A stretch of 64,000 nucleotides of DNA from Nemertoderma westbladi (lineage: Eukaryota; Xenacoelomorpha; Nemertodermatida; Nemertodermatidae): NCBI GenBank assembly GCA_032718475.1, contig JAUCBJ010007513.1, forward strand, positions 62,001 to 126,000, written 5' to 3'. Every line of letters starts with the position of its first letter. Within the stretch, counting starts at the first letter, position 1. Position numbers and translations under genes: made by a program. Shown one piece after another: positions 1-10,300 of the stretch. Under the pieces are notes generated by a model. That model did no database searches. It saw nothing but the letters and a program-made list of their open reading frames with translations, and had not been told where the DNA came from.

Positions 1-2
1 TG

Positions 3-1166
3 GCTAAGAAGTTTCCTAAGGTGGTTCTGATTGTGTGCTACTCTCCAACTAGTGTTGCCCCTGTAGAGGAGGTGGAAAATTTCTACCACAATCTACAAGC
101 AGCTACTGATGGAGTGGATCAGCATGCATTCTTAACATTCCTGGGAGACTTTAATGCGAGTCTGCATCAATCACCTACATCGCCCTGGGTCTATAGCAAT
201 AGTGTTAACCGAAATTCTGTCCATCTTCAGGATTTTGTCTCTGGAAATGGATTGTTTTCGGCTGGAACCCAGTTCAAGAAGCGAACTGGAAAGCTATGGA
301 CTCATAGTGGACCCAGTGGTCACAAGTCCCAGATAGACCATATTCTGTTTCGTAGGAAATACAGGAGCTCTATACAAGACTTTAATGCATTTACACTTCG
401 ACCCTTCTCCAGTGATCACCGCCTTATTGTGGCCAAGGTAAGACTTAGTCTGCGTGCTAGCAGAACAACGAAATCTGCCTTGCCGCGGCATGACTGGTCC
501 TCTCTGTTGCAACAGCCAAGTGTAAGATCCAGCTTCACACTACAGCTGAGCAACAGGTATGAGGCTCTTGCCTCTGAGGCGGCAGATCACTGTGAGGGCT
601 ATACTGCCTTTACAGAAGCAGTTTAGTTAGCAGCTGCAGAAACAGTTCCTGTATACCCTCGAAACAGGAAAAGGGCCCCCTGGACTGACAAAAAAATTCA
701 GAAGTGCCGAAATGACCTTCATAAGGCGCAGAAAGAGTCCCGACTCAAACAGACTACAGCGGCCAAGAATGCAGTTAAGGCTGCATCTAGGTCCCTGAAC
801 AGGCAGTACTCTGTTAATCTACAGGAGCTAATAAACCAACAGGTTGATGCCATCAATGATGCTGACGACAGCAGGCAATCATCCCAGGCATGGAAATCGA
901 TCAATCTGCTTACTGGGCGGAAAAGCCAACCAACAACCCAGGTTAAGACTGAATCACCAGCCGATCGCCTCAATGGTTGGAAGGCCCACTTCGAAAAGCT
1001 CCTCAATAATGACAGGGTATTGCCTGATAACTTTATAGAAGTAAAAGTGTCTGAGTCTGTACTCCCAGATATTCCCATTGGCGATATCTCCTTTGCAGAA
1101 GTGAAGGCTGCTGCAAAGAGCATTAAGACCAATCGTGCCAGGTGGGGTAGATGGTGTTCCCCCTGA
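3..1166 (+). pseudogene. LINE endonuclease domain and linker (broken)
   Basis: The frame enters from the left edge and shows the C-terminal half of an exonuclease-endonuclease-phosphatase fold: GDFNA at about residue 42 from position 21, QIDHIL at about 106, and SSDHRLI at about 131, which are the metal-binding and catalytic Asp/His motifs. An in-frame TAG lies at 624-626. The frame then stays open to 1166 and encodes the Lys-rich linker that normally joins endonuclease to RT. At about 1135 the RT continues in another frame, so one base has been gained or lost. The enzyme would nick target DNA for target-primed reverse transcription, but this copy cannot make it. Confidence 0.8.
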
Positions 1167-2631
1167 GGTCTTTAAAATACCTGAGTGTTTAAAGCTCATC
1201 TATCCCATCATAGTAGACATGTACCGAACAACAAGAGTCCCACAAGAAATGAAAACAAATAAGTTGGTGCCAGTTCCCAAGAAGGGCAACCTAACACTCT
1301 ATGGTTCTTTTCGGGGAATCTCATTGATCTCGATTGCTGCAAAGCTATACAATAGGATTCTATTAAATCGCATCAGGGATCCCATTGAGAGACTGCTCCG
1401 TGGAAATCATAATGGGTTCCGTAAAGGTCGTGGGACCATGGAGCACATTTTGGCACTTAGAAGGATAATTGAAGAATTATCAAAAAAGAAAGACAGGCAT
1501 CTGGCTGTTATCTTTGTTGACTTCTTCAAGGCCTTTGATTCAGTCTCTCGCTCACGTATGTTCAGCATACTTTCATTATATGGGATTCCTGATGAAATTA
1601 TTGCAGCAATCAGATCAGTATACGATGGTTCGACAACATTTGTGTCTACTGTTGATGGTGACACAGAACCATTTGAAGTGTTATGGGTCGTCCTCCAAGG
1701 AGACACACTTGCACCATTCTTGTTCATTATTGTGGTTGACTATGTTCTACGCATGTCCTTAGATCATCATAATGATGATGGGGTGATGATAACTCCACCT
1801 ACTGGCTCCAGAAGTCGAGGAAATCCTGCCAAGTACCTAACTGATCTAGACTTGGCTGATGACTTAGGAGTACTCTCAGAATCATTAGAGGGAGCCCAAC
1901 GGCTCCTCAGCTCATTAGAACATGCTGCTTCTAGTGTTGGTCTTTTTATTAACTCCAGAAAGACCAAAATTATAACAGTTAACTTTGAAAGTCCTCAGCA
2001 AGTCTCTGATCGGATGAGCATAAGCTCAAAGGATGGTATGCTTGAGCATGTGGACGACTTCTGTTACCTGGGATCATGGATCCGGAAGTCAGGTGAGGAC
2101 CTTCGAATACGTAAGGGAAAGGCATGGGCAGCCTTGAATAGGCTTTCCAGGATTTGGAAGTCACCGAGAATTAATCGGAAACTTAAGGTCCGATTATTTA
2201 GAGCAGCAGTAGTTCCAGTACTTCTCTACGGGAGTCCATGCTGGGCTCTAAATGCTGAGGACACCAAATCTCTGGATGGCACATTCACAAGAATGCTACG
2301 CCGGGTTCATTGTGTCCAGTACAATGCACACATCTCCAACCAGACACTATATAACATTGGAGGTGTCTCATTGGTTCCCCCAAGCTTGACACTAGAACAA
2401 AATCGCCTCCGCTTTGCAGGACATTGCTTTCGCCGTGAGGACCAGCCAGTGCATAATCTTGTACTTTGGCAGCCTCATGGAGTGAATAAGCAAGGTGGAC
2501 AGCCCATGACTTTTTTGAGACGCATCTTAAAGGACACAGGCCTTAAAGATGCGGATGATCTAGCAAATGTCATGGGTGATAGGGAGTTGTGGCGGTGCAA
2601 TTTTGTTGACAAGCCGGCACAGCATTCCTAA
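1135..2631 (+). CDS. LINE reverse transcriptase, C-terminal fragment of broken ORF2
   Basis: This 498-codon frame holds a complete RT domain. FVDFFKAFDS (about residues 128-137) is RT motif A, an LQGDTLAPFLF stretch (about 188-198) is motif B, and LADDLGVL (about 240) is the catalytic motif, with LADD in place of the usual YADD. The C-terminal third carries the DFCYLGS and RLRFAGHCFRRED motifs found at the ends of many invertebrate LINE polymerases. The first residue is only where the frame opens after the frameshift near 1135, not a true start. It is the same family as the fragments at 2661-3230, 45143-45200 and 47716-48062. Confidence 0.85.
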   Translation: MPGGVDGVPPEVFKIPECLKLIYPIIVDMYRTTRVPQEMKTNKLVPVPKKGNLTLYGSFRGISLISIAAKLYNRILLNRIRDPIERLLRGNHNGFRKGRGTMEHILALRRIIEELSKKKDRHLAVIFVDFFKAFDSVSRSRMFSILSLYGIPDEIIAAIRSVYDGSTTFVSTVDGDTEPFEVLWVVLQGDTLAPFLFIIVVDYVLRMSLDHHNDDGVMITPPTGSRSRGNPAKYLTDLDLADDLGVLSESLEGAQRLLSSLEHAASSVGLFINSRKTKIITVNFESPQQVSDRMSISSKDGMLEHVDDFCYLGSWIRKSGEDLRIRKGKAWAALNRLSRIWKSPRINRKLKVRLFRAAVVPVLLYGSPCWALNAEDTKSLDGTFTRMLRRVHCVQYNAHISNQTLYNIGGVSLVPPSLTLEQNRLRFAGHCFRREDQPVHNLVLWQPHGVNKQGGQPMTFLRRILKDTGLKDADDLANVMGDRELWRCNFVDKPAQHS

Positions 2632-2660
2632 AAATGCAGCTGCAATGCAGCATGCCGATC

Positions 2661-3230
2661 CTAGTCTAGAACAGCATCCTTGAGAAGCCGTATGAGGAAG
2701 TATTGGCTATCCACCGTAGCCATAGCAGGTTGCCACAGTACGGTATAAAGGTTTATCCTACAGGCGGAACCCCAATATCCAGCAAACTTCAGGCAGCATC
2801 TCGCAGGAGATGCTGATTCATGAGAATGAGATGATGACATAGTTGTATAACACCTCAATACTAATGTGTGTATCGTTGACAATGTTGTGGACACAGTGCA
2901 GCACCCTGGTATATGTACCATCCTTGTCCCTCAGCAGTTAGAGCACATCAATAAGGTCTGCATTAGGGCAGCAAAGGCTCCACCGCTGCAGGGAAAAGGC
3001 ATACTATTTAAAGAGCATGATATATCACTGCTCTTCCAGGATCTGGATAGCTGGTGGATGGCAGCCCAGGCTATCCCTTTGAGAATTCGGAGTACTTCAC
3101 CAGACTTCCAAAGCCATGATCCAAGACAGCAGAAGTCATTCACATGACTTACCAGTCCATCCAGCGATTGAATGTTGTCATGATTGATATTTTGCTGGTC
3201 TGAGTCCATGTTTACTTTAAGAATTTTCAC
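2661..3230 (-). pseudogene. Inverted LINE RT 3' fragment, tail to tail with the upstream LINE
   Basis: Read on the minus strand, 3230-2931 encodes DFCCLGSWLWKSGEVLRILK, a clear relative of the segment at about 2056-2115 of the plus-strand LINE. From 2920 to 2661 the frame matches the region around LKD near the RT C-terminus. Only the last part of the RT is present and the frame is broken. The two copies end within about 30 bases of each other in opposite directions, which fits two independent 5'-truncated insertions at nearly one site, or an insertion into the tail of the other. Confidence 0.75.
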
Positions 3231-3595
3231 GATCTGGTGTATTATTCTTAAAATTACTAAATAAATTAGTAATACTATTTATAATAATGCTATATATATT
3301 ATAAAAAATTCCCAGACCAAATTATAGCATTTATCGAGAATTTCAATCAACCGGATTTCGAATCTGTTAATTTTATAATATTTCGTCGGTGTCTTTTAGA
3401 GTAATTAAATAAATTAAATATTAAATAATATTCATATTATATTAGCTACCTGGCTAATATTTTCAATTGTACTGAAGTCAACTTACCCTACTGCTATTGC
3501 ATTGATATTAGTATCATTCGAACCGCAATTTAGTGAGGGTAGACACCATCAAAACAATGGTCGAGTTATTGCTTCTCGAGATATCGGTCAAAATG

Positions 3596-4833
3596 TGTAC
3601 GCGCTTTTGAAGACCTTTAGCAGTTTAACCTGCCAAAATTTATATGTCTTTTGGTTTATAAATAGACTTTAGAAGATGACAAATATTTAATACCAATAAA
3701 CACAACATTAGCAGAAGCCAGCCTAGTGCGCGTCCATTCACCCGCTGGATATACCCGGGAGACTGGATTCTGAGGGCTTAGATTATTATTGCAGTGTAAG
3801 CTTACTGTATTGTATTATTCGATTGATCGTTAATAAATAATTTCTGACTAATATTATTCACTTTCGGGAAATATTAACAGTTCCTTTAGGACGTGGCGCT
3901 CTATCTAAGTAAACAGAGATATGACTTATACTAATCACAACGGTAAGTCGGTAAGGCTTATGATTCACGTATGAGGCGCATTCTTTAGGAAATGCTTAGT
4001 TATCAGTCACAATCATGCACACTACCGGTAACACACAATACTGCTCACTAATTTGCCGACCGTCAATGAATTTTATCATATATAAAGCGAACAGCAACGG
4101 ACTCATGTAGGGCTTATCAAATAGCATTAAATTCACTACAAACCACAATAATATAAGTCGCAATCGCTATATATAACCCGTCTCTCTAACCTGTAGTGTA
4201 TCAAGAAAATTGGGAAATTTGGGTTCTTTATATATGTTCTCCAAATAATATTCAACCAAAACACAACAGTAAACAGCATTAAGACGGTAGGTTAAGATAT
4301 GATATGACAAGATGTGACAAGATAACAGTTATACGCTCTATAATCTTAAGCCTACTAATGTTTCTTCTAAAGTATGAAAACGAATTGACTCTAGAGCCGG
4401 TGTTCCTGGCCTAGATAGCAACAACACAACGGTATCACTAAAAACAGTAAGACTGAACACTCCTAGTATGATCGGCCGAATATCTACACGTCGACAGAAA
4501 AAATCGCTCTGATTGGCTCAAGCCAAACAAAGAACCATGCGTCCAATGGCTGTTTCCATGCCAGCAACCAGCTGCTAGATGTCGCAATCTGAATCATCAA
4601 GGCTAAGCTGTGTAAAGGTATTTGGTGCATTGCAGGTTTTTTGCCTTACCATGTCCGCCAAAACACGTATATAGCAGAATGACTTTTATGTCCGTTAAAA
4701 CACCTATAACGGTACCTTGCGGGCGAGGGGAATATATATATAGTTATAGAGCCTTTTAGAGTATTCCAGCGCCTAGGGGGGAAACTGGATTGCGAAGCAA
4801 AGGCGCCAGTTATATCCCACAGAAGCTTTTACA
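3596..4833 (-). repeat. 3' LTR of BEL/Pao A
   Basis: This is a direct repeat of 20089-21326, with the same length and about five mismatches. In element orientation it starts TGTAAAAGC and ends GCGTACA. A purine-rich stretch (minus strand of about 4834-4842, GGGAGCGG) abuts it and is the likely polypurine primer for plus-strand DNA. A TATATATATAG run near 4735 and the AT-rich middle may hold the promoter, but I cannot place a start site. Confidence 0.92.
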
Positions 4834-4911
4834 CCGCTCCCAGAAAATGGGATTTGAGTCTATAAAATATACAAAATCACAGTTTCTAATATACGTAAAT
4901 ACTCTAAACAG

Positions 4912-6328
4912 TTAGTCTTTCTTGCGCGGACGGCGTTTACGCAGTTTCTTAAAGCTAGCCAGAGTCCTTTTCTCTTTGGGGCGAGCCACTTTACAAGGAG
5001 GGCTATAACTCCTGGGTGAAGGGTGCAATATGATTGCATCAGAGGGTGTAGGATTATGGTCGGTGTATCCGCCAGTCGAAGTACCGGGTTGATTGACATC
5101 AACGTCCGGGGAGAGGGGTCTAACGGCTTTGAGAGCTCGTTTCAAGACAGCCGCTCTTACGGGTCCTTTACGAGTGGTCTGAACGAGGGCCGTGGGTGGA
5201 CCATAGGCAGTTAGAAACCTCCGGGGTTTAATGGTCCTTTCCAACTCGCGTTCGCGGGCTCGGTATTCGTAAGGCCGTCGATATACTTCCTGTAACTCGG
5301 GGTGTGAGTTAACAAACAAGTCTCCATAGTCCGGATCCTGACGGATATAATTGATTAAGTTATAGGAATGAAGGTCGCTAGGATTAACACTCCTGAGAAA
5401 TTTGCGTACGAATTTGGTTGAAATACATTCTCCAACGCGCTTCAGTAGCTCGTAACTTGATATGCGTGATTTCTGTTCAACCGAAGCGAATAGATAAGGA
5501 TGGAACGCATAAACTCCTTCGTAAGCGCGTCCGGGATAATAGCGATGGCGCGAATCACAATGTAAATCAGCGTTCGCTTCCCAAGCTCTGATGTAACGTA
5601 GTGTGATCATTTCATCTACGCTTTCCAAATCGTGATTAAAAGGGCAATCGAAACTGGCATGTCCCTTTAGTTGACAATGGTGACATTGAGTCATTAATTG
5701 AGGGCAAACCGCAAAGATATGCAAGTTATTGAGTCTGCAATATGCGCAATAAATTTCCATAGTCGGTTGTTCTTGGAAATAGGAACAGCGGACGTTGGTG
5801 TCCATGGGCGTATCGTGGTCTCTCGATGCGCATAACCGACAACGTTGCCGAGAAACATAGTTGGCATGGCGATAATCATACGCAGTGAGACACTGTGGAC
5901 CTTGATACCATTCTAGGATGTAATCGTTGTCGCTGTTCCGGGCGCGATAGGCTGAATCTCCTCAGATTCTAGGCATATTGGTTCGTCTTCCCAGTCTGTT
6001 ACGAATAGGATTTTCGTAATCTATTCTCGGTTTATCGTTACGACTCCGCTGGGTATGATATTTAAATAGAACCATTTCCCTTTTGGTGTCTATATCGTCC
6101 GTATCATGTAAATCGATAGGATGGCCGGTAGTTAGGAAGTCCATATACGTACGATTACGATGCGTATAGCGAGCGGTGAATTTTCGATAGTCCAATTCAC
6201 GCGTAAGTTGCTCTTGGGACATCGGCGGTTCGATATAACGACTATCGTCCTCCGTAATGGTTGGATCGGCTTCACCGCGTATTAAGCTATCCACAAATAC
6301 CAAGATCATCTTCTATCAACTCCGTCAT
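4912..6328 (-). pseudogene. Post-pol accessory ORF of BEL/Pao A: triple zinc-knuckle C-terminus, internally deleted
   Basis: The start ATG at 6326-6328 matches the start of the long frame in element B at 61700. A 32-base deletion just after codon 10 shifts the frame. Positions 6309-5965 then repeat the first part of the B protein, after which the middle is missing. An in-frame TGA lies at 5962-5964. The remaining C-terminal part shows three Cys/His clusters: CRLCASRDH with a distant Cys, CAYC-x5-H-x4-C, and CHHC-x4-H-x4-C. It ends with about 240 residues, including Arg/Tyr-rich stretches and a strongly basic tail (KKLRKRRPRKKD). No signal peptide or membrane segment is seen. Nucleic-acid binding is inferred from the knuckles and the basic tail. 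The protein family is unknown to me. Confidence 0.75.
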
Positions 6329-6985
6329 ATCTGCTATCTGAGTTTATTAATATCAAATAAGTTTATATTTAGGCGAGCGGGCGTCGCTGCCTACTTCTCT
6401 TTGCCCCCAGACAGTGGGATTCTCAGCGCCGATGTACCGTCGTCGCGGTGTTTACGCCAACATGTAGCAACAGCACGACAATGATAACCGGCACAAGTCA
6501 CTCCACTGTCCGTCCCAAAGGCTTGGATCCACTTAGGTTCTTTCTATAGGAGAGTTGGGCTACTTTTACAATTGCGACTAGCTACTGTAAACATACTTTA
6601 GCAGTAACATTCACCTATAAACGCACAAATTCCACACAACTGTCACCAACTGCACACATACAGGCCATTTGTCCGTTAGTCAGTGCCTTCCAGAATGTCA
6701 CGTTATTCCTGTGTATCCTTGGATACTAGCAGTGTGCTATGTATTCTCTATGCTATGCAATGGGACAAGCTTTCTATTGTTCTTTTAACTTGCTTCTAAT
6801 TCTAGCGTGGGTGTTGCTATGGTGACATTATGGAAAGCTAGCGGTAGAATTAGGGTAATTCCAATGCATACAGATCTGGAATGCTATTTAATAGTAATTC
6901 TTTAATTGTCAATATCCTCTTTATGTATGATTTTATTAATTTTATCGGCTATTGACTATATGTTGGAGATATCCCACCTTAGAGG
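6329..6985 (-). other. Conserved non-coding block between pol and the accessory ORF (element A)
   Basis: This stretch is nearly identical, in reverse complement, to 61056-61699 of element B. It has no long frame. Just upstream of the accessory ATG (minus strand) is the sequence ACTCAGATAGCAGAT, which contains AG dinucleotides suitable as a splice acceptor. The accessory frame lies over 1.6 kb past the pol stop in B, so a spliced subgenomic RNA is the simplest way to express it. That is inference. Confidence 0.45.
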
Positions 6986-7096
6986 TAACCAAGGCGACTT
7001 TGATTCCATCCGGGGTTTCGACTCGCAGATATGCTACTATACCTATTCCCATGTCGCTGGCGTCTCCAAACACATGGAGTTGATAAGAATACGTAG
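6985..7096 (-). pseudogene. BEL/Pao A pol remnant (RNase H start) beyond the Gypsy insertion
   Basis: Read on the minus strand this encodes HVFGDASDMGIGIVAYLRVE, the start of RNase H with its first catalytic Asp, identical to the matching part of element B at about 57702-57790. It continues directly from the frame interrupted at 12149, once the nested Gypsy element and its CGTAG duplication are removed. At about 6987 the match to B stops after the codons for VTSK and jumps to sequence that in B lies near 61056, with a few filler bases. That marks the edge of a deletion that removed the rest of RNase H and the integrase. Confidence 0.85.
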
Positions 7097-7350
7097 TGTG
7101 GTGATAATATATGGCTCGCCCCACGGATACCCTGGGACGAGGGGGGGGGGGGGAGACCTACCGGTGTTGGACAGTCAGTATGTCGGTGTTAGTCAGAGCA
7201 CTGCAGTACATATTCTTTTATCTAGGCCACTTGTTACATGCCGTGACCGGTCCCCGGAGGACCCTATTATACATATCTATCTGACAGTATCTGCTATAGA
7301 CAAAGGTTTTATTCGTCTGCTGCCTCGCAGCAATAGTAGATACGCCCACA
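7097..7350 (+). repeat. 5' LTR of nested Gypsy element
   Basis: 254-bp LTR with TG and CA ends. It contains a G13 tract at 7141-7153 and a perfect partner at 11896-12148 apart from that tract and one C/T difference (TTCGTCTG against TTTGTCTG near the 3' end). Confidence 0.95.
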
Positions 7351-7382
7351 TGGCGCAGTGTGTAGGATAGTTTGGGCCCATG
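7351..7382 (+). promoter_or_regulatory. Candidate primer-binding region and gag start of nested Gypsy element
   Basis: Directly after the LTR the sequence starts TGGCGCAGTG, the usual place and TGG start for a tRNA primer-binding site. I cannot name the tRNA. TGGCGCAG followed some bases later by TGGGCCCATG also resembles, in the same sense, the 5' half of metazoan initiator tRNA-Met up to its CAT anticodon. The gag ATG at 7380 falls where that anticodon would be. Confidence 0.5.
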
Positions 7383-10300
7383 CCGCCTAAATCCAAAGGG
7401 AAGATCACGTCCCCGCCCACGGCGGACAGCAGCGACGGCGACGAAACTCTAGAAGCCCGAGGCGGCAGTCGCGCCCCTATCCGAATGGACGACCTCGTGC
7501 GAATCCTCGCCCAACAGCAGACTGCTATGGCTCAGCTGCTGGCGCAACAGCAGGAGGACGCCAACCGTCGCCAGGAGGCTGCGGATGACCGCCTACTTCA
7601 ACAACAGGCGGCCGCGGACGACCGCATCGCTAAACTCCTCGCAGCTTTACAACCCGGCGTGGCGGCGGCCGCCACACCGGAACTACCGACGACCCAACCC
7701 ACGTACGCGGGGGCCGTCACGAACCCGGTTCCCCGACGCCGGGTAATCGACATCTCGACGATGGAGAAGATCGACGTGGACGTCGAGTTCTCCATGTTCC
7801 GCCGGTGGAGACAGGCGTGGCGGGTCCACGCCCACCGACAACAGGTCGCTACGTTCCCGCGAGCCGAGCAGGTTTAAGCTCTCGTTGCTGCCCTCGGTAG
7901 CGGCCTACAGGAGACCATCCGCGTCACCCTGCACGTGGACATCGACGCGGACGATACAACCACAGAGACGGTCCTCGATGCACTCCAGGGCCACCTCCGC
8001 GCCAAGAGGAGTATCGCGATCGACGCGATCAAGTTCCACGAGCGCCGGCAAGGCGCAACCGAGGGATTCGATTCCTTCCGGGTGGCCCTGGAGGATCTCG
8101 CAGACACTGCGGAGCTCTGTGGGAACTGCCGCGACCGGCAGATCGTTACCCAGATCCTAGTGGGTCTCCGATGTTCAGAGACCCGGACGGAACTCCTCAA
8201 GGTTCTTCCTCAACCGACCCTCGAGGACTGCGTGAGGATTGCGCAGAGCGTGGAAGCCAGCGAACGGAACGACTCGATCCTCGCGAGCGGGAAACCAGTA
8301 AACAAACTCTCCGCGTACAAACGCGAATGCTCGACCTCCCGCAACCCCGCTATCTCCCGCTCCCCGATGGGCACCCGGAACTCATCACCCGACCCCACGT
8401 GGCGGAACCCTAGCGGCCGCAGTTGCGGCAACTGCGGCCGGGAACCCCATGAGGCGGGCTCGGAATGCCCCGCCAAGGGGGTCAAGTGCCACGGCTGTGG
8501 CAGGACGGGGCATATCAAGCGGATGTGCCGGTCCCGATCCGCCACCAAGAAGAGGGTGTCCACAGTGTACCACTGCCAGAGTATTAGCAGCGTTGCCAAC
8601 AATCAGGAAACAGCCTGCAAACTCTCTTATATCGCGGTGGGCCTGACGGACTCCGGGATCGGGAACCTCAAGGGGACGGTTCGTCACTCCCTCCCGGACA
8701 GCGGTGCGGCCGCTAACATCTTCAACCAGGGACTGTTTCTCCGGTTCGGAGGGCGACTCGACGACCTCCTCCCGCTTCGAGATGACGACAAGTTCGAGGC
8801 GGCCAACCGACTCCCCATGGCGGCCGTGGGGAGGTACCCAGTGGAGATCAACTACTGCGGGACGACGGCGACCACCGAGCTGGTCATCTCTCCCGAGTCC
8901 GACGGACTGATCCTCTCGAAGAAGACCATCCAGGACCTGGACATCCTCCCGCGCACCTTCCCGGCTCCCCTACACAGCCGAAGAACCGTCGCTTCTGTCG
9001 CTCCGTCCCCGGCGATCCGCTCCCGGGACAATCTCCTCCGCGAGTTCAGCGACGTGTTTGACAATGACTCCGCGCCTCTTCCGACGATGCATGGCCCGCC
9101 CATGCGTATCCAGCTAAAGGATGGGGCCAAGCCGTTCCACGTCAACGGCGCGCGACCTGTCCCATTCGCCATGCGGGACGAGGTGAAAGAACTCCTCGAC
9201 AAGCTAGAGCGACGGGAAGTCATCGCCCGGGTCGAAGAACCTACGGATTGGGCCCATCCGATGACGGTGGCGCCTAAACCCAACGGAGGACTGCGACTCT
9301 GCGTGGACCTCCGCCACCTAAACTCGCAGGTCCAACGCCCCTATTACCCAACGCCGAATCCACGGACCGCTGTCGCCGGAGTCTCCACGACTGCAAAGAT
9401 TTTCTCCGTGTTCGACGCAGCCAGTGGCTACTGGCAGGTTCCCCTCGACGAGGACTCCCAACTCCTCACCACCTTCGCGACTCCCTGGGGCCGGTACTGT
9501 CACACTCGTAGCGTGATGGGGCTGATCTCGTCCGGCGACGAGTTTAACCGTCGAGGCGACGACGCCATCCAGGGACTTCCTAACCTCATCAAGGTTGTAG
9601 ACGATGTACTCCTCTACAACGATACAATGGAGGAACACATGGAGAACATCGCGAGGTTTATGGAGCGGTGCCGGACCTACGGGATCACGTTACACCCGGG
9701 GAAGGTTCAGTTTGCCCAGACCGAGGTTCGGTTCGCTGGGTACCTCGTCGGCGCCTCCGGGATAAAGGCCGACCCCGAGAAACTGAAGGCGATTGCCGCC
9801 TTCCCCCGCCCTGGGAACATCACCGATCTCCGGAGCTTCCTCGGACTGGTGGAGCAACTCGCTCCGTTCTCAGCAGACATCGCTGCCGCGATGTCCCCGC
9901 TACGTCCCCTCCTAAGCACGAAGGCGACCTTCATCTGGACGGTGGACCACGAACGGGCCTTCGAGGCCACCAAGCTGGCTCTGACGTCACCGCCGGCCCT
10001 CGTCCCGTTCGACACGACCCGGGAGACCCGCCTAGTGACAGATGCGTCCCGGCTGAAGGGCCTCGGCTACGCCCTCCTCCAACTTCACGGGGAGGACTGG
10101 AAGCTGGTCGAGTGCGGCTCGAGGTTCACCACCGAGACCGAGTCCCGGTATGCCATGGTAGAACTCGAGCTGCTCGCCGTCGTATGGGCAGTGCAGAAGT
10201 GCCGTATGTACCTTCTCGGCCTCCCACACTTCAACCTAATCGTTGACCACCAGCCGTTGGTGACGATTATCGACAAGTACACGGTGGACGCGACCGACAA

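Larger units (their letters stand above)
1..2640 (+). mobile_element. Non-LTR retrotransposon, 5' end cut by window edge
   Basis: This is the 3' part of an autonomous LINE encoding an apurinic-type endonuclease followed by a reverse transcriptase. The order endonuclease, linker, RT, then a C-terminal tail with a GHCFRRED-type motif is seen directly. The copy is degenerate: it has an in-frame TAG at 624-626 and a one-base frame change near 1135. The C-terminal arrangement resembles RTE-like and related LINEs of marine invertebrates, but the clade is not certain. No poly(A) tail or target-site duplication is clear, because a second copy in the opposite direction follows almost at once. Confidence 0.85.

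Noticed and set aside
9668-10246. 192-codon plus-strand frame inside the Gypsy pol
   Set aside because: It is an off-frame reading of the GC-rich pol gene, and its Arg/Pro-rich composition is typical of that.
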